Counted from the first letter of the stretch, positions 46,251-59,400 are shown. The stretch: DNA of 64,000 bases from Azadirachta indica (GCA_022749755.1 CM040442.1:11382457-11446456); one strand, 5' to 3'. Notes: generated by a model not told the origin, from the letters alone. Numbers and translations are program-made.

Positions 46251-46911
46251 TGCAGCAATTATAGGATAGATGCAGAGAAACAAGAAACAGCACAAGAGCA
46301 GAATCTAGATTGTAGCAAGCAGCTGCAGGCAGATAACTAGCAGATGTACCAAAATCAGCGGCAAGCCTAAGAAGAACAGCAAAGAAGAACAACAATAACA
46401 CAATAGCATAATGCAGCTTGAAGCAAGTAGCAGCAGCCAGATAAACAAATGGATGAAGACACACAGCAGGCCATTAGAACAGAGCAGCAAAAGAATAAAA
46501 CAATACCGCGACATATATATTGCAGCTAACATCGGCAGGTTAAGCAATCAGCAGAAAGCCGCAGATCAAGCTGGCAGTAAGCTGCAGCAATAAACCAGTT
46601 GCTAACAACAGCAGCCAGCATAATAGCAATTTGAACAGAACAACAACAAAAAGAACTAGAATCTATACTCCGTCAAAACAACACCATCATAAAAATCCCA
46701 GGACCTCTGGTTTCATCAATGGTTTCAGCAAAGCTGCAGAAAAAAGGTAGCGGCAATAAAATAGCTACATCAGCAAAGCTAACCTTTCAAGGAGCAGCAA
46801 CAGACTAACTGTAAGCAGCAATAACAAGCTAACAGTCAACAAAAGCCAATCACAGGCAGAAAAAAGGAAGAGACCAAAAGAGCTTCTGCCTTTAACCAAA
46901 GCAAAGCACTG
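46251..46911 (-). mobile_element. CAGCA-rich insertion (661 bp) in a CNL duplication copy
   Basis: Interrupts copy 3 of the CNL 3' repeat. The repeat stops near 46245 and resumes at 46917 with AGGATGCTATATTTGATTG, as in the other copies. The insertion is flanked by GAAAC on both sides (46246-46250, 46912-46916), a candidate target duplication. Content is CAGCA-rich (TGCTG-rich on the minus strand) with no long protein of known family. This gives approximate boundaries for the dispersed TGCTG family. Confidence 0.55.
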
Positions 46912-47849
46912 GAAACAGGATGCTATATTTGATTGTCTAATAGGTAGCCTTTTGTTACCGTTGAGATGCACTTTAAACTTGCTTCATCGCAATTAAAAAA
47001 AAAGTGGAAAAAATTAAATAAAATCAAAATAAGAAATACAACAGAACCAATCGGTTATCAGATGTGGTTGTAATTTAATGAATTGTAACTGACTTACACT
47101 AGCTGTCACTAGTTTTGTCTCATCCGATAAACCCCATCCTTTTGACTCAGTACTTCTGAAATGAAATTTGTAAACCCATGCAAAGGCCAAAAACAGCAAA
47201 AAGATATATCATATACTTTAAAAATCAATAATCTGAAAATCTGAAAGGATACACAACTGTGCCACGTTTTTGACTATATATATTACACAATATATTTAGA
47301 TCTACCAAGCACTAATACTGAATGGCGAACTTTTATGAGAAGAGTATGTATCAACCATTGCTTACGGCCATAAATTTCTTTCGGAAAACATTCATTCTTA
47401 CTAACAAATTGGAAAAAATCATGTACAATATTGTGTTATCTTACATCTATCATTATAATCCATTCTAAACTATTGGGAGAAAGATCTTATGTACTAAGTA
47501 ATCAAGATATTCCTAACCAGCTATCTTACATCTTAAATGTGAAACTGCGGCATGTTCTAGACTATATTTAACATGTATAAAACATAATTTGATTCATCTA
47601 CATCTATGTCAAATTACAGATAACGGTCAAAGATCAAAAAGAACCAGAAGAAAGAAAATACCTTTCAATTTTAAGCACAGGTAGGACAAGCTGAAATCTT
47701 TAACTCTGGAGTGTTTTCTTCTGAAGAAATTCCCACCCTTTACGTATACACCAAATAATTTCAGAATATATCATCAGAAGTAGAATTTGATTCAAACTCC
47801 GAAGTTTTAACTTGTTAAATTACTAATCTTTAACTATATATTAATTAAC
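46912..47849 (-). repeat. CNL 3'-region duplication, copy 3 (right part) and linking DNA
   Basis: 46917-47250 matches 44210-44520 and 45050-45390. The piece 47735-47849 is the ~150-bp block also found at 46010 and 49055. Sequence near 47265-47560 recalls parts of the CNL coding region (GAATGGCGAACTTT at 47321 also occurs at 50529), so fragments of the N-terminal LRR region may be present. Confidence 0.55.
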
Positions 47850-48245
47850 AAGAAGGGAAGAGGATAAATATCACTAATATCCTTAGTATCCAAGCATGAT
47901 GTTAGGAATGTGAGAGATCTTGTTCCAGTCCTCTCCCGTCTTCCGTCTGAAACGTTCTTTAAAATAGGACAATGAGAAATCTGTAATGTCTCTAGTGGTG
48001 TGATCTTAGGAAGGTAGTCTGACAGCGCCTTTGATTTGTGGCAAGAAAGAATGTCCAAGTGATTAAGACAAGGCATGATTATATTATCCCCTTTTTCACT
48101 GCTTTTAATCCCAGAATCCCACTCTTCCCATTCATCCATTGCCAAAAATGTGAGAAGCTTTAATTTAAGAAAAGCAATAACTGGTGCAGATGAAGAAGAA
48201 GATATGCCAAGATCACTGTTTATGCCCCAAAATTCTTAACTAACA
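47850..48245 (-). pseudogene. CNL LRR C-terminal fragment (second copy)
   Basis: Minus-strand fragment paralogous to the end of the main CNL gene. It reads DLGISSSSSAPVIAFLKLKL, then DEWEEWDSGIKSSEKGDNII, MPCLNHLDILSCHKSKALSD and TLQISHCPILKN, followed after a frame change by the terminal ISHIPNIMLG block. The corresponding main-copy blocks are at 49230-49640. An isolated last-LRR exon without an NBS, left by the tandem duplication of the 3' part of the locus. Confidence 0.85.
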
Positions 48246-49204
48246 CTCTTCATCCAGAATTTTCACGTTGTTTCATCTAGAATTTCTTGGTAACGAAGAA
48301 AGAATCATCGGCTGATCCAGTACTCTTCCATACTACAAAGTATATATGACATGAAAATTATGACTGAATAATGCAAAGACAAAAACATAAAAATGTAAAA
48401 ATTTTATATATATACACATTCACAGTACATAGGATGCTATATTTAATTGCCATTCAAGTAGCCTTTTCTGAAGCTTGCTGCACTGCATAAGTTAATTAAT
48501 TAATTAAGAAACAAGGTAAAATTAATTAATTATTAATTAATTAAGAAACACAGTGTACAAAATCAATAAGTTAATTAGTTAATAGTATAAGTAGTACTTA
48601 CTGTTTTGATTTCGTCTCTTTCATATATACAAATTACACATTGAAATGACACAAAAATATACATTTGTTTAGCATTTATGTTGCATGCTTTCAAAAGAAT
48701 GAAACCAGAAAGTTTATAAAAAGGTATATATTAGGCAAGAAACAAGTATATATTAAGCAGTTGTGTCTTTTGTTCATCAGTTGCCCATTGTTGATCAACA
48801 GTAACATATCTAGCATGACCAATTACGAATCAAATGCATATATATGTTTACTATTAGGAAGCATATGGACACCTGACCAATTTTAACTCTTGACGCATAA
48901 GAAGTCGTATGATATTATTGTACAACAAGCAATTAAATGATGAAGAATACAGATTAGAGGTAAAGCAAAAAAGCAACAAACCAATATAAGAAAGCAAATG
49001 GTAATCTTGTCAAATAGAAAGTAGAGTCGAGGAAGAAAGCGAAGTCATAAGCAATCAGTGCCACCTTTTACATATATACCAAGGTAATTTTAGAATATAT
49101 CATCATAAGTAGAATTTGATTCATAATCTAAAGTTTTAACTTGTCTATCACTGACTATATATTTTTTAATAATTAATAGAGGAATGGAATATAATACCAT
49201 TGGG
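48246..49204 (-). repeat. CNL 3'-region duplication, copy 4, and the 3' flank of the main gene
   Basis: 48236-48500 matches the start of copies 1-3 (TTTCATC-AGAATTTCTTGGTAA, GAAAGAATCATC, CAGTACTCTTCCATACT). 49055-49204 is the ~150-bp block adjoining the main gene's stop codon. Between them is AT-rich sequence with no coding support. Confidence 0.6.
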
Positions 49205-52113
49205 TTAATCGGAATCGCTATCATCCTTATCATATTGAAGGCTTCCTTCAACATACCTATCACCAAGTCTGATGTTAGGAATGTGAGAGATCTTGTACCA
49301 GTTCTCTCCTGTCTCCTTTCTGAAACGTTCTTGTAAAATAGGAAAATAGGAAATCTCTAATGTCTTAAGTGTTGTGCTCTGAAGAAGGTGGTCTGGCAGT
49401 GCCTTTAATTTGGGGCAGTAAGTAATTTGCAAGTGATTAAGATGTGGCATGATTATAATATCTTCTTGATCACTGCTTGTAATCCCAAAGCCCCACTCTT
49501 CCCATCCAACCATCCAAAGAAATTTGAGAAATTTTAACTTAGGAAAAGCAATAACCAATGATGATGATGATGACGATATAGCAGGATCACTTTTTATCCC
49601 CAGAAATTCATAACCCACCCTCTCCACGCTATCCATTTCATATATGAAGATTGTTTCGAGGAATGGCAATTTTCCCAAAGAAGGCACACTCTCACAGTTA
49701 CAACAACTTGATAATTTTAAAATCTTAAGAATGTTTAATGACATTAACCATTTGGGAAGCATGTTGCCTCTGTAGTCAAATATTTCTAATTTCTCTAAAT
49801 TTGGAGTTGGTCCTAAGGCTTGGATAATTACTTCATTGTCCACTTCAATTTCTGGCTCCAAAGTTAATTCTTCATTCTTGTCAAACCATAATTCCAAAGC
49901 ATGGAGGTTTTTCTTCTTCTCAAGCTCTGCTTTTCTTGCCTCTTCAACGTTTGTTACATTTGCCAACCCTCGAATTATAAGAGACCCTCGAAGGTGGTTT
50001 AAATGTTTCAAACCTTCGAGGTTGCATGCTCTACCACCATATTGGCCATCACTACTCACTATAAATTGGTCTAGTGAACGAAGACCAGTTATTCTTTCAA
50101 TTCCTTCTGGCATGTAATCCAGTGTTTGATCCCTAAGTATTAAATGCCTCAAGCTGACTAACTTTTGTATCGTTTCTGGTAATTTTCTCAATGTAAGGCA
50201 AAAGCAAATCTGCAAGGTTTGTAAATTAGACAACTTGCAACAAGTTTCTGGTAATTCTTTTATTAGTAGGTTAGATAAATGAAGATATCTTAAATGTATC
50301 AGATTTTCTATCCTTTTGAAATCTCATTAATTCCAATTCCTTCATCCCAACTAACCCAACTAATGTCTCCTGTAATCCTTAGTGCTCTTAAACACGTCAA
50401 TGCATCAAACACATTCCCTAGGATTGGTTGACATGTTTCAGGTAGGCCATAAATTAAGAGACTACGTAGCTTTTCGGCATTAAATATGGAGATTGGAAAT
50501 GAGGCAGATCTATCAAACACTAATATTGAATGGCGAACTTTGTTGACAGAATTGCTTATCTGTGATGATTTAGGATCACCAATTTCTATTGAAGCACATT
50601 CTTTCCTATTGACAAATCGGGCAAAGTCATGTATTATGTCTTGCATCTTACAAGCTTGAACATTACCATTAGAATCTATCTTGAGCTCTTGGAAGAAAGA
50701 TCGTGCTGCTAAGTAATCAAAATACTGGTCACCAACTATCTCCATCTCTTTATTTCCTTCAGCCACAAGGTAACCTTAAGCCATCTATAATTTTATTAAT
50801 TTCTCTTTATCTATAATTTGATCTTTTAAAAACACAGCACAATATGAGAAACATGGTTTTATCTTAGATGGCAAATCATTGTAACTCAATAGTAAAGGTG
50901 GTAAAATGCCTTTTTCAAACTCTTCTAACTTCCATAACTCACTATTTAAAATACTTTGCCACTCTTCTCTACTTTTAAAGCGTAAGAGACTTCTAATGGT
51001 TTTTGCAGCAAGGGGCAACCCCTTATACTTGCCTACAATTTTTCTACTAATTTCCTCTAATTTTTCACACTGAGAAAGAGACCTATCAAAAAATGCTAAT
51101 TGTTTAAATAGTAGCCAACAATCATTATTAGACAATCCTTGAATATTGATAATGTCAATAGAGTTCATCATTTTGGCATCTGTCTTCTTATGAGTAGTAA
51201 CCAAAATCTTACTTCCATGCAAACCATTCTTTAGATAATTTTTAAATGGTTCCCATTTACTATAATCTTCTGTCCACACATAATTTAAGACGAGAATAAA
51301 TTTTTTTCTTGCAATAGATGTATTAATACATCTCAGAAGTGATTGAAATTGGCCTTAATTAACGTTATATCCTTTCAAAGATTCAATGATTGCTTTTGCA
51401 ATTCTAAACTCATCAAATGGATCTAACACACAAACCCAAATTCTTTCCTCAAAATTTTTCGTCACCTCATTATCATTGTAAGCAAGTTATGCAAGAGTAG
51501 TTTTGCCAACAATTGAGATGACATAGGGACCTTGTTGTAGTTCACGACTCTCACGTAACTTGCTTATTAAAGCTTTCCTTTCTTCAGCACGACCATATAT
51601 GTCACTTAGATCAACAAAGCAGACACTTTGTACTCGTTGAGGTTCTTCAATTACACTCTTAACCAAACTAAAACTAAACATGTCTTTGGATTTGACAATA
51701 TCATCTAGATTTTCATTTATTTCTTTTATCTTTAGTGTAATATCATGATGCAAACCAACTTGTTTGAAATAAAAGAAAGAGGTGGGAAAGGGGAAGCATA
51801 CCTTCTTCTTAGATACAAGAGCGTTTTCAGTTCTTTCCATTTGTAATTTCATCATATGCAATTTTCCACTCACCCAACACATCTTCCATGTCGTAAGATG
51901 TGTCTTTGAGCTGATCTAACCAACGTCTCACTTGTACATCCTTTGGTTGTCTTTGCTCTGCATCAACCAACACATCTTGGATTGCATTAAGATTGTTAGT
52001 AAGGTTTCTCACTTCTTTTTTGACACCCACAACAAGCTGACCTCTTGTCTTATCTCTTCTTTAATGATTGAAATCAATTGCTCCAATAGACTAGAAGCAT
52101 TTGCATCAGCCAT
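49205..52113 (-). pseudogene. CC-NBS-LRR (CNL) disease-resistance gene relic
   Basis: Intracellular immune receptor of the CNL class, apparently one coding exon from ATG 52113. Coiled coil: MADANASSLLEQLIS, then after a frameshift near 52030 LNAIQDVLVDAEQRQ and LDQLKDTSYDMEDVLGEW. NB-ARC: the P-loop is reduced to IVGKTTLA (glycine-rich part deleted, 51490-51513) and followed by a stop at 51487. Kinase 2 reads FILVLNYVW instead of LDDVW; RNBS-B GSKILVTT and GLPL GKYKGLPLAAKT are present. Near 50780 a WMAQ-like motif has become stop-MA-stop, and the MHD motif reads MQD. LRRs follow from about 50530 to 49230, with a frameshift near 50310, ending in an acidic tail DKDDSDSD. Non-functional as a receptor. 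Confidence 0.93.
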
Positions 52114-52420
52114 ATTTTATGGTAATTGGATGATAGAATTTGATAAAAATTGAGTTATTGAATGTGTTTTACGTTGTAAAAATGTTGTCAACCTTTGAAA
52201 TTTTAATATATAATGTAGGAAACAGTAGACAAAGAATGTTTCATCTGATGGATAAAGTAAAGTAATCCTTTGCTTTAATGTCAATTTGGGTATATCTCTT
52301 TCTCTTTCTCCAAGCTATTTCTATGGTTTGATTTTCTAAATAGTGTATCATTTAAGCCAACTATATATAGCAAATAGATTTGTTACTACTTTAACAAATT
52401 CATTGCATATTCAACAAGGA
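52114..52420 (-). promoter_or_regulatory. Upstream region of the CNL relic
   Basis: A TATA-like CTATATATAG lies at about 52360-52370, roughly 250 bp ahead of the start codon on the minus strand. This is a candidate core promoter only. Confidence 0.35.
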
Positions 52421-54140
52421 CAGTATGCAAAAGTGTAATGCAAATAATAAATAGAGAAAATCAAATTAGCTTCTTGTACCCTTAATGGAAGCAAGGATAT
52501 GACTCCATTGATGTCAATATTTGAATGAGGAATAATTATATATCTTTGTTTAGTTTATTCCTTTAACTATAAAAATTCGTATTCCTGTGTCAAGTTCATG
52601 TGTATCCAAGAAAATATAATAATATTTTAGGCTGATACAACTTGCCTTAATTACTTTGAAAATTGTATGTACTAATTAGACACAATTATTAAATAAATTA
52701 AGTAGATTAATGTAAGATATTTTTATTTTAATATATAGTTTAAATATTTGTTTTATTGACTACTCAAACTCTGATTAATTTTTATTTTCACTTTAATTAT
52801 TTTTGTCTCTCATTTATATATCTACTAAGAACATGATATGTTAATAAAAGTCATTAGATTGAAAGTGACTAGGCCCTATAATTTAATCGTTAAGTTTATT
52901 CTTAACGATTGAAAGTGAATCGATCTTGTAGTTACAAAGAGTATAAGAATAAAATTCTAAACAATAGCTTATATTTTTCATATAGAACTTTTTTTTATCT
53001 CACAATAAAATTGATTTTTATTTGTTAGTTAAAAAATTATAAAACATATTTTTCTATTTTATAAATTAGTCTTGAAAAAATAGTAGTGCAACAAGTATTG
53101 TACCAATTTTTTGGAAAATGACAATGAGTAGACACAATGAAGAACAATAACAATAGAGCATAGAATATTCTCACTTTCTAGAGCCGAATTACTTTGCATA
53201 GAAGTTATAGAAGGAAACAAATCCCAAGATCCCATAAGTTTAGAAAAGCAAGCCAAATTAATACCATTTACTAAAGTTCACTCACCATAAATTATATCTA
53301 TACACAGGTATTACATAAACTCAATATTCTTCCTTGCGAAGTTAGCGATCATTTATAGACATAAACACAAGCTAGAGATCATTTATAGATATAAATACAT
53401 ATATACGATATATTTACTAAAATTATCGTTATCATTATAAATATCAATTTAGTAGCTCTTCTCGATCCCCCACCATTAGAATGGCATATTCTTCCTTGCA
53501 AAGAATGAATGCTTTTTTGCTCCTCAAAGATTAAATTCCATTATGACATATACGTTAGGATTCCCTACAAAGCTAGTGTCTTCTATAAATTCTAATCAAT
53601 TGCTATATCTTATTCTAAGCATCTAACGTTTCTGAGGGTTGGCTTTCTACATTTAAAAAATATCAACATTAGTGCGTTTTGCTCTTGGTTCAATTACTAG
53701 AATCAATGTAGCATGGATGTTGAAATCTTGAAAGGAAATCATTTACATTTGCAAATTGATAAAACAAGTTATAATTTACCTTGTTTTTGTTTTGATTTTG
53801 CATTTGTAACAGCACATGCAATACAAAACAACTGCTTTTAAAAGTTTTACATATTGCATAAAACGCAAGTAACAACAAAGTGTAATACCCTGCATCTCAA
53901 GAAAACATTACTTTGCCATGTACAAATAGAAGAAATAAAAAACTATAGCTTACTTATATTAGGCTCCGAAATATCACCACACAAATGATAATAAAAAATT
54001 AACTTAAGGATTAGAACTATATGAAATCACGGTAATAGCAACAACACGTGCTTTACAAAATAAAAAAGAGAGATTGAGAACAACATCACAAGACCTTGTC
54101 CGAAGAAACATTATGTACATGTATATTGTACATGTCTATC
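52421..54140. other. Intergenic, no gene seen
   Basis: AT-rich. Short open frames at 53059-53256 and 53690-53878 have no family signature. Confidence 0.4.
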
Positions 54141-54144
54141 GCAT

Positions 54145-54838
54145 CAAGTTCAAGCAACAACAACATCACAAGACCTTGTCTAAAGAAACATTATGTCCAA
54201 TTATATAGATAGAAAAAGATATAGTAGCTTAAGTAGATCGAGCTCCCAAGAATTTTCAGCATGCTACAGATGATAAAAGATATAATAACAATAAAATTAG
54301 AACCACATGAATCTACTTTAATATGTGTATATAACTGCACATGAATATGTTTTTTTCCCCTTTTAGCTTAGCATAGCCCTATGAATACATTTCACTGTTT
54401 TCAACTTAATAAATTGGTGTGATTGTAAAGCTTTTTTCTTCATATGATTGTCATCCCTCCTTTTACAAGATTTTCCTAATTTTCATTGCTATATCAACAA
54501 CAACACAAGACTTTGTCCGAAGAAACATTATGTCCAATTATATAGATAGAAAAAAATACAGTAGCATAAGTATATTAGGCTCCCAAGAATTTTCATCATG
54601 CTATAGATGATAAAAGATTATAATAACAATAAAATTAGAACCATATGAATTTACTTTAATATGTGTGGATCTTCTGCTAGTGTGGAACAAGGAACTAAAT
54701 GTGGTGTAATCAATGCTATGTTGATATAGCGATGATAGTTAGGAAAATCTTGTAAAAAGTAATTGTTAGAGATGACAATCATATAAAGAAAAATGTTTTA
54801 CAAGCGTAACAATTTATTAAGTTGGAAATAAACACATT
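54145..54838. repeat. Interleaved direct and inverted repeats
   Basis: Block A at 54145-54335 (ACAAGACCTTGTCTAAAGAAACA ... ACTTTAATATGTGT) recurs directly at 54490-54668. Block B at 54383-54499 (AACTTAATAAATTGGTGTG ... TGCTATATCAACA) recurs inverted at 54718-54838. Order A-B-A-B(inverted). A short extra copy of the start of A is at 54083-54118. No coding. Confidence 0.72.
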
Positions 54839-55285
54839 CTTGTGAATATCACAAAAATGGTGATATTGGCAGTATAATGAGAAAAAGCTTCATATTGAGC
54901 ATTTTGTTGATTGGATGAGGAACATTTGTGAATGGCTATAATGGATGCTACATTCAGCTGGTTATAATAGAATACGAGTAAAGGTCTCAGTCATGGTTCC
55001 ACAAAAATGAAAATGCATTGATGATGGCAATTTGCACAAAGAATAGTATTCTAGCCCATCTAGGCATTTTTATTGAATTATAGTATTTAAATGATTTAAA
55101 GGCCTATGCCTACATAGTGCATAAAAGATTAATATTTCAAATCATACATATAGAACAAAACTCAATAAAATAGAGCTCATAAACATTTTCATGCACTCAA
55201 AGAAATAAGGGAATTTAGGGAATTTCTTCGATGCATTAAAATCTATCTAGAGGCTGTTTAGATAGATTTTTTATGTAAACATCAT
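54839..55285. other. Intergenic, no feature seen
   Basis: AT-rich, without recognisable gene or repeat. Confidence 0.35.
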
Positions 55286-56042
55286 GGTGCATTTGACAGG
55301 ATGTATTGGATTGTCTTGGATTGAATTGAATTATAATAAATTGCAGTAGATAAAATTTAATACAATAACATGTTTAGTGCATGGTTGTAGTATAATATAT
55401 TAATTATATAAATTTTATTTTTTTATTATTTAATTCTATATTATTATTTTTAGTTAATAATTATATAAATTAAAAGTATTAATAACAAAAAAAATTGTCA
55501 TTGTCTATTATACTTATTATCTGTCACCGGCTTTTTGTCCCTGTCATCTGTTTGAGTTGCCGTAAATATCAATAAAATTTTTGTTGAATGCTTTGCGCAA
55601 TAATACTATTACTATCGCAAGTTAAGAATTTGTTCGTTGTAGATCTCAAGTTAAATATTAAATTTTTAAATATTCAACTTTAAATTTATGATGAACAATT
55701 TTTTAAACAGTGATGATAATGATATCATTGCGTAAAGTATTCAATAAGAATTTTAAAAATATCTACGATGACCCAAATGGTAGTTGGTGGGTGGAAGTCA
55801 ATGGTGGGTCATGGTGGTTGGCGGTAGCAATCAACAAGGTTAGTTTAGTTCGATGAAAGTAAAAAATTATTTTACAAAGAATTAAAAAAATTGTGTAGAC
55901 CAAATTTGACTTGTGGGGTGGGGGTTAATTGTAGTTTTAATCCATTGCTGTGCAGGCAAATTTTTTTGCCAAACATGGGATAGAAAATTTTGAATGCAAG
56001 CTGGGCCATTAATACAGGCTAGTCCGCTTGCAAAACATGCCC
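55286..56042. mobile_element. Foldback-type MITE, copy 2
   Basis: Termini GGTGCATTTGACAGG and the complement GGGCATGTTTTGCAAG are weak inverted repeats. The core (about 55505-55790) is an imperfect palindrome centred near 55665 that shares blocks with the element at 24123-24778: CCGTAAATA, TTGTTGA(A/G)T, TTTTTAAATATT, GTA(C)TTCAATAAGAAT. Non-coding, non-autonomous. The target duplication is not clear. Confidence 0.6.
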
Positions 56043-56109
56043 TAAATTTTTTAACAAAAATAGCTAGAAAAAGAGCATAATAAAGAAATGGACAATGACA
56101 GTGGCTATT

Positions 56110-56407
56110 TGATAGAACTAGAGAAATGAAGGTTTATTAAGTAAGAAGAAAGATATAAAAGCACAAGTATTTTGGACTCTTTTTCTACTCTCTCCTTTTT
56201 TTAACATACTTATTTATATAATATAAATTCAAATAAGAAAGGATGTAAATTAACAACTAGAAGGAAATAAAGTTGAGTAGAATGTCAATTATTCTCTAGA
56301 AATTAATTCCATTTGATAGCCCAGACTTGTAAGATTTTCCAAAATATGACTTCCTTTAATCACACCCCACTACAAGCCATTATGAATCTGAAGCTATGGT
56401 TCTATCA
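56110..56407 (-). repeat. Reina-like 3' LTR
   Basis: TGATAGAACTAGAG ... GGTTCTATCA, 298 bp. Nearly the same length as the partner at 60807-61105, with scattered substitutions and small indels, so an insertion of moderate age. Confidence 0.92.
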
Positions 56408-56410
56408 ATC

Positions 56411-59400
56411 CTACCTTGTTAGCAACAACCTTGTCCTGGAAGTTGAAAATTAAGATATTTTGTGCAGATTACAAATTCATCTTCCCAAGTTGCATCCTCA
56501 CGTAGTAGATTAGCCTATTGAATGAGTCCATTGACTAACAACTCGGCAGTGGCAGCATCGAATCTTATGAGTCTTTAATACATGCAAAAAGGATTTGTAA
56601 TGTGCCATCATCTGAAATTTTTGGCAAGTGATGAATCTGCATGTCACAATTGCCAACCTCTTTCTTCAAGCAAGAGACATGAAACACTGGATGTATTTTT
56701 TCATCTGACAGAAGATCCAATCTATAAGCAACTATGCCAACTCACTCTAGAATTCGGAATGGACCATAAAAGCGAGGTGACAACTTCAATGAGCTCCCAA
56801 CTGCAACAGATTTTTGTCGATAAAGTTTTAAATGTAAATACACCACATCATCAATATCAAATTCTTGCTCCTTACAGTGAAGGTCTGCATATTGTTTCAT
56901 CCTATTTTGTGCCAGCAATAGATTATATTTAAGCAGATGAATAACTTCATTTCTCCTTGTTAACATGTCACCAACTTGGCCACATTTGTACTATCAACTT
57001 CATAACTTGGCAGAGAAGGAGGAGGGTACCCATAGACTGCCTCAAAAGAACTTATCTTTGTTGATGTGTGGTAGGAAGTGTTGTACCAATATTCAGCCCA
57101 TGGCCTAGGGCAACCATTTTACCCAATTTTTTGCTCGATCACGTTTAAAGCACCTTAAATATGTTTCTAAACATCGAATAACAATTTCTATTTGTCCGTC
57201 CATTTGAGGATGGTAACTAGTGCTCATATTCAGTCTCATCCCTTGTAGCCAAAATAACTGTTAACAAAACTTGCTTGTAAAAATGCAATCTCTATCCGTC
57301 ACAATCGACTATGGGATGCCATGTAACTTTACACTATTTCCATAAAACCCTGAGCAACTATAGAAGCTATGTAAGGATGACTAAGAGCAACAAAATGAGC
57401 ATTTATGGAGAGTCTATCCACTACCACCATGATAATTGTCTTTCCAAATAATTTGGTAATGCATCAATAAAATCCATAGATAATTATGTCTATATATGCT
57501 TTGGAATTGGAAAGGGTTGAAGTAAGCCTGAAGGTGCTGCAGTACTATATTTATTTCTTTGACATACCTCGCATTCAAAAATAAATTTTTTGATTTCATG
57601 CCGCATGTCTTGCCAATAAAACACATGAGCTATATGCTAAAATGTTTTTAGATATCCTAAATGACCAGCTGCTAGGCTTTAATGAAGCTCTTCCAAAATA
57701 ACATCACGCCACCTAGATTGAGGGCCAATAACAAGATTTCCATGATATTTTAAGAATTCCCCATCAACAGTGAAGTGTTTAGCTAAGAATGTTGAATAAC
57801 CAATCTTTTAAATGTGCTCTTGCACCTAAGGATCATTAGCTAAATTAGTTTTCAAATCTGACATCCACTCACATTCAACATGTGAAATAGCCATAATTAT
57901 AACTTCTTCATACATGCAAGACAATGCATCAGCCACTTTATTTTCATAACCACTTTTGTAAGTGATTTCATAATCAAAACCCAACCATTTGGTGAGCCAT
58001 TTTTGTTGAAATGGTGTTGTTGCCCCAGCCTCCATAAAATGCTTCAAGCTTTGATGATTTATTTTGATGATGAACCTCTCACCCAGCAAATAAGTATGCC
58101 ATTTATTTATCTTATGAATAATTGCAGTCATCTCTTTCTCATAAGTAGCAAGACCTAAACTCCTCTTTGTTAAAGCCTTGCTTGTATAAGCAATTGGCCC
58201 TCTATCTTGCATGAACACTGGACCAATTCCAATTCCACAAGCATCACTCTCAATGATAAATGGTTTGGTGAAATTTAAGCATTAGAGTTGTAGTCATGGC
58301 TTCCTTAAGGGCATTGTAAGTTGTTGTAGTTTCATCCGACCACTTAAAAGTATCCTTTTTTATGAGAGCTGTTAAAGGAGCACTGATGGATCCATAATTG
58401 CACATAAATTGTTGGTAATATCCTGTTAGAACAAGAAATCCACGCAAGCTTTTCAAACTTTTAGGAATTGGCCACTCAAGCATGCTTTGATTTTTTCTGG
58501 ATATGCTAATACTCCACCATAAGAAATCAAATGTTCGAGATAATTCACTGAGGTATTACCAAATGAGCATTTTCACATCTTACAAATAATTGGTTTCATT
58601 GCAACCACCTTAAGGTAATATCAAGATGATGTAGATGTTGCTCCCGTGTTTTACTGTAAATCAAAATATCATCAAAAGAAACCAAAATGAATTTTTGAAG
58701 ATGTAATTGAAAAATATCATTCATAAAGCTTTAAAAAGTGGAAGGATCATTAGTAAGACCAAACGGCATGACAAGAAAATCATAGTGACCATCATGAGTT
58801 TGAAAAGCCGTTTTCTCAATGTCAACTACATGCACATGAATTTGATGATACCTTGAACGAAGATCTAGCTTTGAGAAGAAACGAGGCCCATGTAACTCTT
58901 CCAATAATTCATTTATTACAAGTATACGAAGTTTATCTTTTATCGTGACTTTGTTTGAAGCACGATAATCCACACACATAAGCCATGAACCATCTTTTTC
59001 TTAGTTAACAATAATAGTGAAGAATAAAGATTGGTGCTAGGTCAAAAAATCCCAGACTTGAGCATTTCCAATACTAACCTCTAAATCTCATTGTTTTAAA
59101 AGTGAACGTACTAGCATAGTAGAACATTTGTAGGCGTCCCACTAGGAACAATGTTGATGTGATGATCATGAGTGCAATTAAGAGGAACACATTTAAGCTC
59201 TTGAAAGATGTCTCTATATCCTTTGTATGACGTTTTTGATTTTCTGGTCCATGTTAATTTTAACCAATTCATCATGAATTTCACCAATATCGAATAACAT
59301 ACCCGTAGGACCTTGGCATATGATTCGCTCAATGGCATAACTGCTTACTACTTTTAGGGACTACTTTTGATTGCCATGTAACACGGTTGTCTTCTTGTCA

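Noticed and set aside
57414..57626. 70-codon minus frame as a separate gene
   Set aside because: It is an out-of-frame reading of the Reina-like integrase; the correct frame shows the FECEVCQRNK zinc-finger end.
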